Source: Alphaproteobacteria bacterium
GTDB taxonomy: Bacteria; Pseudomonadota; Alphaproteobacteria; Rhodobacterales; Rhodobacteraceae
NCBI GenBank assembly: GCA_024279075.1
Contig: JAJRRX010000170.1
Span: forward strand, 1-10,929
DNA length: 10,929 nucleotides
Direction of reading: 5' to 3'
A model generated the notes under the pieces. It was given only the letters and a program-made list of their open reading frames with translations, ran no database searches and was not told where the DNA came from. A program made the position numbers and the translations under genes. Positions 1-5,170 of this stretch are shown here, one piece after another (position 1 is the stretch's first letter; every line of letters begins with the position of its first letter).

Positions 1-612
1 GTCATCTAGGTCATGGTTGTTATAAGCAATATCATCCGCCAGCGCCGCCACTTGCGCCTCGGCACTGGCATAGGTGCCAAGCTCAAGGTCAAATTCAGCC
101 ACCGCCTCGGCGAGCGCATAGGGGATATCGCCCGTCACTGGCCCGTTATGCTTGGCAATGCCCTCCAGCGTTTCCCATGTCAGGTTCAGCCCGTCGAACT
201 CGGCGTAATGCTGCTCCAGCTTGGTCACAATCCGGATCGCCTGCGCGTTATGGTCAAAGCCACCGTAGGGCTGCATGCATTCATCCAGCGCGTCCTCGCC
301 TGTGTGGCCAAAGGGGGTGTGGCCAAGGTCATGCGCCAGCGCCACCGCTTCCGTCAGCTCTTCGTTCAAACCGAGCGTTTGCGCAATCGTCCGCGCCACC
401 TGCGCCACTTCAATCGAATGCGTAAGCCGCGTGCGAAAATGGTCGCCCTCATGCTCCACAAACACCTGCGTTTTGTGCTTGAGCCGCCGAAACGCGGTTG
501 AGTGAATTATCCGGTCCCTGTCCCGCTGGAAGCAGGACCGATGGGCGCTATGGCCCTCGTCTACCAGCCGCCCACGGCTATCATCGGGCTTCGAGGCGTA
601 TTTCGCCAACAT
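1..612 (-). CDS. dgt: Deoxyguanosinetriphosphate triphosphohydrolase-like protein (dGTPase), 3' part missing
   Basis: HD-superfamily metal-dependent phosphohydrolase that cleaves dNTPs such as dGTP to the nucleoside and triphosphate; cytoplasmic, acting on the nucleotide pool. The 204 codons present are open from the ATG at 612 to the window edge, so the C-terminal half is outside. Visible family signatures are QRDRDRIIHSTAFRRLKHKT near residues 29-48, RLTHSIEVAQ with H65, the HD pair H94-D95 in ALAHDLGHTPFGHTGE, and a further metal-ligand region ADDIAYNNHDL with D193-D194. H65, H94, D95 and D194 fit the usual HxHD..D metal set. The start is supported because MLAKYASKP matches the short N-terminus usual in alphaproteobacterial dGTPases just ahead of the SRGR and QRDRDR motifs; no strong Shine-Dalgarno sequence is seen. 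It diverges from erpA. The family is certain; the substrate preference of the dGTPase-like type is inferred. Confidence 0.93.
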   Translation of the reverse strand, partial: MLAKYASKPDDSRGRLVDEGHSAHRSCFQRDRDRIIHSTAFRRLKHKTQVFVEHEGDHFRTRLTHSIEVAQVARTIAQTLGLNEELTEAVALAHDLGHTPFGHTGEDALDECMQPYGGFDHNAQAIRIVTKLEQHYAEFDGLNLTWETLEGIAKHNGPVTGDIPYALAEAVAEFDLELGTYASAEAQVAALADDIAYNNHDLDD

Positions 613-661
613 GTGTCAATGCTCCGCACTTGCAACGGGTCTGCTGCCCGCCTACATTCTG

Positions 662-671
662 TGTTATAACA
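662..671. promoter_or_regulatory. 10-bp palindrome overlapping a possible -10 box of erpA
   Basis: TGTTATAACA is a perfect palindrome in the 78-base divergent gap between dgt and erpA. It contains TATAAC, a reasonable -10 element for erpA about 20 bases ahead of its ATG, but no good -35 stands at the usual distance. It could be an operator or just an AT-rich -10. No match to a named iron regulator site (IscR, RirA, Irr) could be recognised. Confidence 0.3.
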
Positions 672-690
672 GATAAAAGGGGTTTAACAG

Positions 691-1023
691 ATGCAACTGA
701 CCGTGCCGCCAAAAGTGACACCGCGCGCCTTCGAGCGCCTTGCCGAGATCAATGATGCCGCCGAGGCGCCGCAAGCCCTGCGCATCGCGGTAGAGGGCGG
801 CGGCTGCTCGGGCTTTCAGTATGAGATTGAGCTGGGCAACCCCAAGGAGGATGACCTCGTACTAGAGGGCAACGGGCAGAAAGTGGTGATAGACCCTGTC
901 TCCCTGCCCTTCCTCGCCGACGCGACCATAGATTTCACTGCCGAGCTTATTGGCGCGCGCTTTGTCATTGAAAACCCCAACGCGACCTCAAGCTGCGGCT
1001 GCGGCACTAGTTTTTCGATGTAA
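691..1023 (+). CDS. erpA: A-type iron-sulfur cluster carrier/insertion protein (ErpA/IscA family)
   Basis: Small cytoplasmic A-type carrier that receives Fe-S clusters from the assembly scaffold and delivers them to apo-enzymes. The 110-residue length is typical. The three cluster-ligand cysteines are visible: C39 in EGGGCSGFQYE and C102 and C104 in the C-terminal SSCGCGTSFS. The ATG at 691 is preceded by AAAAGGGG at 675-682 with 8 bases of spacing, a good ribosome-binding site. The end almost touches the convergent Sel1 gene (5 bases between stops), so no separate terminator fits between them. Assignment to ErpA rather than IscA or SufA rests on length, sequence feel and the dgt neighbourhood; no isc or suf genes are adjacent. 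Confidence 0.9.
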   Translation: MQLTVPPKVTPRAFERLAEINDAAEAPQALRIAVEGGGCSGFQYEIELGNPKEDDLVLEGNGQKVVIDPVSLPFLADATIDFTAELIGARFVIENPNATSSCGCGTSFSM

Positions 1024-1028
1024 CCAAC

Positions 1029-2081
1029 CTATTCGCCTTCGGTGAGATTCTGCAAAGATTCCACGGCAAATTCGTTCCCCTGCTCGGCGGCAGATGTATA
1101 ATACTGCTTTGCTGCCTCCAAATCTTGGGCCATACCATAACCATTTTCGAGCATATAGCCTAAATAGGCCATGCCCGCTGGGTCCCCCATATTCGCGGAT
1201 TTTTGGAAAAGGCGCGCGGCTTCAACATCATCAGGGGCCACGCCGCGCCCATTCAAATAAAGCAATCCAAGGTATGCCATTGCAAGACTGTCGCCATTTT
1301 GCGCAGCCTTTTCATACCAATAAGCCGCTTGTTTCGGGTTTTCAGCGGTGCCATCCCCCAGATCATACATAGACGCGAGGTTATACCAGCCCAGCGTCCC
1401 GCCCGCCTCGGCAGACCGTAGATAAAGCGTAAAGGCAGTGGCGGAATTCTGCTCCACCCCTAAGCCAAACTGGTATTGGTAGCCCAAATTCGCAGTTGCA
1501 TTTATATGGCCTTGCGCGCTCGCAAGTTCAAACCAATGGAGCGCATCCGCATCACTTTGCTCAACTCCCATGCCGTGCCGATAAGCAAGGCCCAAGTTAT
1601 TTTGCGAATTTGCGTGGCCAAGATCAGCCGCCTGCCGATAAAGCGCCACCGCTTTCACAGGGTCTACTTCCACGCCGATGCCCGCCTCATACGTATAACC
1701 CAAATTGCCAATGCCCAACCGGCTGCCCGCATCCGCCGCGCGTTGGTACCACAGAACGGCCTGTGCGCCATCTGCTGGGTAGTAAATGCCATGCTGATAC
1801 ATATAGCCCGTCATCGCCATCCCGTAGGAATCCCCACCCTCAGCTGCGTGCATAAACCATGTTGCGGCTAATTCAGGGTTTGGCGCCACGCCTACACCGT
1901 CAAGATAGGCGCTTGCCAGATAGGCCATAGCATTTGCATCGCCGCCATCCGAGGCTTCCTGAAGCTGCTCGACAGACCAGCTTGATAGATCTTCTTGCGC
2001 AATGGCTGCGACGGGTGAAAGAAAAACACCAAGCACAAACGCAAGCGGCAAGATAGGTAGGGTCTTGATCAATGGTTTCAT
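1029..2081 (-). CDS. Exported Sel1-repeat (SLR) protein, eight repeats
   Basis: 350-residue protein built of Sel1-like helical repeats, an alpha-alpha solenoid that usually serves as a protein-binding scaffold. Residues 1-28 form a signal peptide (MKPLIK start, hydrophobic core, AIA cleavage site before QEDLSSW), so it should be exported to the periplasm or beyond. A short module with QLQEAS follows, then eight 36-residue units from about residue 50, each of the pattern A.(A/N)LGYxYxxGxGVxxDxxxAxxWYxxAAexGxx, and a capping helix ending NLTEGE. No enzymatic domain is visible. The ATG at 2081 is preceded on its own strand by GGAGAG about 8 bases upstream. It lies 31 bases after the second Sel1 gene and is probably co-transcribed with it. 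Partner and function cannot be predicted. Confidence 0.9.
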   Translation of the reverse strand: MKPLIKTLPILPLAFVLGVFLSPVAAIAQEDLSSWSVEQLQEASDGGDANAMAYLASAYLDGVGVAPNPELAATWFMHAAEGGDSYGMAMTGYMYQHGIYYPADGAQAVLWYQRAADAGSRLGIGNLGYTYEAGIGVEVDPVKAVALYRQAADLGHANSQNNLGLAYRHGMGVEQSDADALHWFELASAQGHINATANLGYQYQFGLGVEQNSATAFTLYLRSAEAGGTLGWYNLASMYDLGDGTAENPKQAAYWYEKAAQNGDSLAMAYLGLLYLNGRGVAPDDVEAARLFQKSANMGDPAGMAYLGYMLENGYGMAQDLEAAKQYYTSAAEQGNEFAVESLQNLTEGE

Positions 2082-2112
2082 AATACAAACTCTCCAATGT
2101 CAAAATAACCAC

Positions 2113-3162
2113 TCAGCCGCCTTGGCCCGCGTCTGCTAATGCGCGCAAATTGCTGATCGCAGCTTCATTGCCTTGCGCGGCGGCCAGCCGGTAATAATAA
2201 ATCGCGGTTTCAATGTTTTTCTCCACACCGCGCCCGTTTTCATACAAGTAGCCAAGGTTGTTTTGTGCCAGCGCGCCTCCGTTTTCAGCCGCTAGTTGAA
2301 ACCACTTCAAGGCCTCGGCATCACTTTGCGGCACGCCATTTCCGCTAAAATAAAGCGCGCCAATATTGGCTTGTGCCGCAACAGAACCCTGCGCGGCGGC
2401 CAACCGATATAACCGGAGTGCCTCTGTTATATCGGCCTCCACCCCCTGCCCTCTTTCATACATAAAGCCGAGGTTGTTTTGCCCCAAATAGCTGCCTTGA
2501 TCCGCCGCTAGCCTATATAAGTTTATCGCCTGACCATAATCTTGCGGAACGCCCAATCCATTATTATACAAATCCCCCAGTTCAACCTGAGCAGACGGGT
2601 AGCCCTGTTCAGCCGCTTGCCGAAACCGCATCGCAGCAGCCTCATAGTCTATAGGGACACCCTTGCCATAGGCCCAAATATAACCGAGGTTAAACTGCGC
2701 CATATAATAGCCGGCCTCAGCGGCCTCCTCAAAAAGCCTCATCGCCTCGGCTTGGTTTTGATCTATGCCATCGCCAGTGAGATAAAGGAACGCCAAGTCA
2801 TTTTTGGCAACATTATCACCGTTTTGCGCGGCGCGCTTATACCAGTAAACCGCCTCCTCGATATTCGGAGCCATGCCGAGACCGTCTCTAAAAATCCGGC
2901 CAAGGGCTGTTTGGCTATAGGCATCCCCTGCCTCCGCGGCGCGCCGATACCACGCCGTAGCCGAAGCAAAATCTTCCTGCTTTGAAAATGAATCCGCCAG
3001 ATAGGACATCGCCACCACGTTTCCAGCTTCGGAAGCTTCCTGAAGCTGAGCGTTCGTCCAACTGGAATAGTCTGATTGCGCCGTTCCCACCAAGGGGGAT
3101 AGCCCTAAACCAAGCACCAATAATAAGGGTAGCAATAACGGTTTCTCAATACGATATCTCAC
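2113..3162 (-). CDS. Exported Sel1-repeat (SLR) protein, eight repeats, GTG start
   Basis: Paralogue of the following Sel1 protein. From the GTG at 3162 it is 349 residues; an in-frame ATG at 3174 would add MEVF. GTG is preferred because GGAGG lies exactly 5 bases before it, the ATG itself sits inside that site with nothing like a ribosome-binding site upstream, and the GTG start gives a normal signal peptide (charged RYRIEK, leucine-rich core, cleavage at GTA before QSDYSSW). After a QLQEAS module shared with the paralogue come eight Sel1 units, the first shortened to about 32 residues and the others 36, then a cap ending LADAGQGG. Likely periplasmic or surface scaffold; partner unknown. First intact gene downstream of the collapsed Sel1 copy and probably read from the same promoter. 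Confidence 0.88.
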   Translation of the reverse strand: MRYRIEKPLLLPLLLVLGLGLSPLVGTAQSDYSSWTNAQLQEASEAGNVVAMSYLADSFSKQEDFASATAWYRRAAEAGDAYSQTALGRIFRDGLGMAPNIEEAVYWYKRAAQNGDNVAKNDLAFLYLTGDGIDQNQAEAMRLFEEAAEAGYYMAQFNLGYIWAYGKGVPIDYEAAAMRFRQAAEQGYPSAQVELGDLYNNGLGVPQDYGQAINLYRLAADQGSYLGQNNLGFMYERGQGVEADITEALRLYRLAAAQGSVAAQANIGALYFSGNGVPQSDAEALKWFQLAAENGGALAQNNLGYLYENGRGVEKNIETAIYYYRLAAAQGNEAAISNLRALADAGQGG

Positions 3163-3167
3163 AAAAA

Positions 3168-3172
3168 CCTCC
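3168..3172 (-). promoter_or_regulatory. Ribosome-binding site GGAGG that decides the GTG start
   Basis: On the minus strand GGAGG is followed by TTTTT and then GTG at 3162. The site overlaps the upstream in-frame ATG (3174), which therefore cannot be the codon it serves. Confidence 0.7.
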
Positions 3173-3179
3173 ATAATGA

Positions 3180-3378
3180 TTAAAATTCGAGCATTAGTCG
3201 CCCCGCATTAAACGATATCTTCAAATTGCTGAGCGCGGTCTCGTTGCCCTGTTTGGCAGCAAGCTGATAATAGTGAATAGCCGAGTCCACACTTTGCGGC
3301 GAGCGAAAGGGGTGCCAATGCCAAGGCAATGCCAAACAGGTTGGCTGTGATCGTATTTCTAACCCGGTTTTTTGCCAT
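3180..3378 (-). pseudogene. Remnant of a third exported Sel1-repeat gene with internal deletion and frameshift
   Basis: The minus strand from ATG 3378 encodes a good signal peptide (MAKNRVRNTI, hydrophobic core, LSLA), with a GAAAGG ribosome-binding site upstream. Around 3291-3300 the homology jumps, in another frame, into the last Sel1 repeat: SPQSVDSAIHYYQLAAKQGN followed by ETALSNLKISF, which aligns with the C-terminal repeat and cap of the neighbouring Sel1 protein. The repeats normally between the two ends are absent. The signal-peptide frame itself continues to a stop at 3208, giving a possible 56-residue exported peptide with non-Sel1 mature sequence. Its relic stop is 5 bases before the next gene's ATG codon. 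Read as a decayed gene whose promoter may still drive the cluster; a working micro-ORF is not excluded. Confidence 0.75.
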
Positions 3379-3398
3379 AACAATAGACCTTTCAAAAG

Positions 3399-3429
3399 AA
3401 TATATTGCCATAACGTGTGCAAATTTCAA
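3399..3429 (-). promoter_or_regulatory. Possible promoter of the Sel1 cluster
   Basis: In the AT-rich 74-base gap upstream of the Sel1 remnant the minus strand carries TTGAAA (3424-3429) and TATATT (3399-3404) with a 19-base spacer, slightly long for sigma70. It is the only obvious promoter position before the three Sel1 reading frames. No clear terminator for the sulfotransferase-like gene was seen in the same gap. Confidence 0.3.
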
Positions 3430-3452
3430 AGTGTTTTGCTGCCAAACGGGGG

Positions 3453-4253
3453 TTAAAAATCGACAGGGTCGCGCATGGCATAGCCAAAGGCGGTGGCGAT
3501 ATCCCAATCTACATAGCTATTAATCAACCGCGCCGCCGCAGGCGATATCTCTTTTTCCCACGATTTATTCTTGTAAAATTGCAGCCGCTTTTCTCGCGAT
3601 AAACCATCTTTTCTGGTAGCTTCGGCCTCTGCCAACCCTTGGCTTGAAATGCCAAGATCCTCTAATGCCGCCCTGAGGGCCCTTACCGGATCAAGCACAA
3701 AATCCTCAAACATAAGCACAGTAGAGGCCACAGGCTTGGCTTGGGCAAACGCCAGATAAGCGCGCAACTTTTCATTCCAGAGGATCATCGGCGAGGTTAA
3801 AACTGGCGCGGTGTTGTCGCGCTGCATTGTGAGCCACGGTTGCTGCAAAAAGCCTTCCAGCGTGGCAGGGATAGGCGCCCGCGCATGATATGGGTGGCGA
3901 AAAAACGAGGCGGCCCAGCTGTAAGGATCGCGCACCATAAACAGCACCGAGGCCGCGTGTGCGGCATAGCTTTCATCCACCACCGGCGCGGTGTGTTTCC
4001 AGGCGCTAATGGCTTGCAACCGGCTCAAACGAGCATCAATTAATGTATCTTCAAAAAGTGTGCGGTGTCGCCCTTTCAAAGTGGCCTTCACCTGCACGGT
4101 CAGCGTGTCAAAGCCGGCATCCGGCGGGCGCGGCACGTTGATGACAGTTCCCCGATGGGCCCGCAGCATCTGCGCCACCGCACGGGTACCAGTATTGCGC
4201 TCGCCGAATATCTTGATCCTGCGGTTTATGCGTGGATTACTTTGTGGGGTCAT
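3453..4253 (-). CDS. Sulfotransferase-like P-loop protein
   Basis: 266-residue protein with features of the sulfotransferase fold, which moves a sulfuryl group from PAPS to a hydroxyl or amine. The N-terminal IKIFGERNTGTR (residues 13-24) stands in the place of the 5'-phosphosulfate-binding loop, and SVLFMVRDPYSWAASFF (about 102-118), with R108-D109-P110, resembles the 3'-phosphate-binding strand and loop. AWKHTAP (85-90) contains a WKH motif also seen in this GERNTGT-type subgroup. No signal peptide or membrane segment, so cytoplasmic. The acceptor cannot be predicted; a polysaccharide or cell-surface compound would be a guess. The ATG at 4253 lacks a strong ribosome-binding site. It is divergent from xth by 59 bases and lies upstream of the Sel1 cluster on the same strand. 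Enzymatic activity is inferred from motifs only. Confidence 0.75.
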   Translation of the reverse strand: MTPQSNPRINRRIKIFGERNTGTRAVAQMLRAHRGTVINVPRPPDAGFDTLTVQVKATLKGRHRTLFEDTLIDARLSRLQAISAWKHTAPVVDESYAAHAASVLFMVRDPYSWAASFFRHPYHARAPIPATLEGFLQQPWLTMQRDNTAPVLTSPMILWNEKLRAYLAFAQAKPVASTVLMFEDFVLDPVRALRAALEDLGISSQGLAEAEATRKDGLSREKRLQFYKNKSWEKEISPAAARLINSYVDWDIATAFGYAMRDPVDF

Positions 4254-4312
4254 CCGGTTATTGCCTATTGCTCGCAGCCCTCATATCATAGCCAAAACTG
4301 CCGGAGCCACCT

Positions 4313-5083
4313 ATGAAAATCGCATCTTTTAACATTAACGGCATAAAAGCCCGCCTGCCAAGGCTAACCGAATGGTTGCAAGAGAGCAATGTAGACGTTG
4401 CGCTGCTGCAAGAAATCAAATCGGTGGATGAAAACTTCCCGCGCGAGGCGCTTGAGGATTTGGGCTATAACGTAATAACCCACGGTCAAAAAAGCTTTAA
4501 TGGCGTGGCGATCCTGTCCAAACTGCCGATAGAGGATGTGGTGCGCGGGCTACCGAATGATGACAGTGACGAACAAGCCCGCTGGATTGAGGCCACCATA
4601 AACACAGTCCGGATTTGCTGCCTATACCTGCCCAATGGCAACCCCCTGCCCGGGCCAAAGTTTGACTATAAGCTAGCTTGGATGGAGCGGCTTTACACCC
4701 GCGCCAAAGCCCTTTTGGACAGCGAAGAAATGGTGGTAATGGCGGGAGATTACAACATCATCCCGCAGCCCGAAGACGCCCATAACATCAGCCAATGGGA
4801 GGATGATGCGCTCTACCACCCCGCAAGCCTAAGCGCCTTTCGCAAAGTGCTTAACCTTGGCTTTACCGACTCCCTGCGCGCCCTCAACCCCGCCCCGCTT
4901 ACTTATACCTTCTGGGATTTTCAGGCCGGTGCCTGGAACCGCAATAACGGCATTCGGATAGACCACCACCTGCTCTCGCCCCAAGCTGCCGACCGCCTGA
5001 AAGCCTGCGAGATAGACCGCCACATGCGGGGCCGTGAAAAGCCCTCCGACCACGTGCCCATTTGGATAGAGCTTAACGTTTAG
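4313..5083 (+). CDS. xth: Exodeoxyribonuclease III (AP endonuclease)
   Basis: Mg-dependent DNA repair enzyme of the exonuclease III/APE1 (EEP) family that nicks DNA at abasic sites and removes 3'-blocking groups and 3' nucleotides; cytoplasmic base-excision repair. The 256 residues match the usual length. Catalytic landmarks are all present: N7 in SFNINGIKAR, E34 in LLQEIK, Y105 in LYLPNG, D146 and N148 in AGDYNI, the RIDHHLLS block with D217, and the terminal SDHVPI with D246-H247. The start at 4313 follows GGAG at 4303-4306 at suitable distance. A short stem-loop begins right after the stop. Function is secure; whether it matches xthA of other species one-to-one is by analogy. Confidence 0.95.
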   Translation: MKIASFNINGIKARLPRLTEWLQESNVDVALLQEIKSVDENFPREALEDLGYNVITHGQKSFNGVAILSKLPIEDVVRGLPNDDSDEQARWIEATINTVRICCLYLPNGNPLPGPKFDYKLAWMERLYTRAKALLDSEEMVVMAGDYNIIPQPEDAHNISQWEDDALYHPASLSAFRKVLNLGFTDSLRALNPAPLTYTFWDFQAGAWNRNNGIRIDHHLLSPQAADRLKACEIDRHMRGREKPSDHVPIWIELNV

Positions 5084-5107
5084 TGGCGCATCGCCAGAAC
5101 TGTTTTT
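5084..5107 (+). terminator. Possible short terminator after xth
   Basis: Directly after the xth stop, TGGCG and CGCCA can pair around a CAT loop (5084-5096), and TTTTT follows at 5103-5107. The stem is only 5 bp and the T-run is displaced by 6 bases, so it may be weak or partly read-through into the RTX gene. Confidence 0.35.
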
Positions 5108-5111
5108 CATC

Positions 5112-5141
5112 TTGCAAGAACGTTGCGAAAATTGCTAAACT
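5112..5141 (+). promoter_or_regulatory. Possible promoter of the RTX gene
   Basis: TTGCAA (5112-5117), part of the 8-bp palindrome CTTGCAAG at 5111-5118, and TAAACT (5136-5141) are separated by 18 bases, a modest sigma70-like match. Two purine-rich sites follow (TAGGAGA at 5144-5150 and CAGGAG at 5155-5160) before the RTX ATG. Confidence 0.3.
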
Positions 5142-5170
5142 TTTAGGAGAGTTTCAGGAGTTTTCAAATT

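Noticed and set aside
13..501. 162-codon plus-strand frame
   Set aside because: It is antisense to dgt, whose HD motifs are unmistakable on the other strand.
1476..1871. 131-codon plus-strand frame
   Set aside because: It is antisense to the first Sel1 gene and has no family features.
1024..4312. Toxin-antitoxin or phage-defence island
   Set aside because: No nuclease, NTPase, reverse transcriptase, immunity protein or other defence domain was seen; exported Sel1 proteins alone are not enough.
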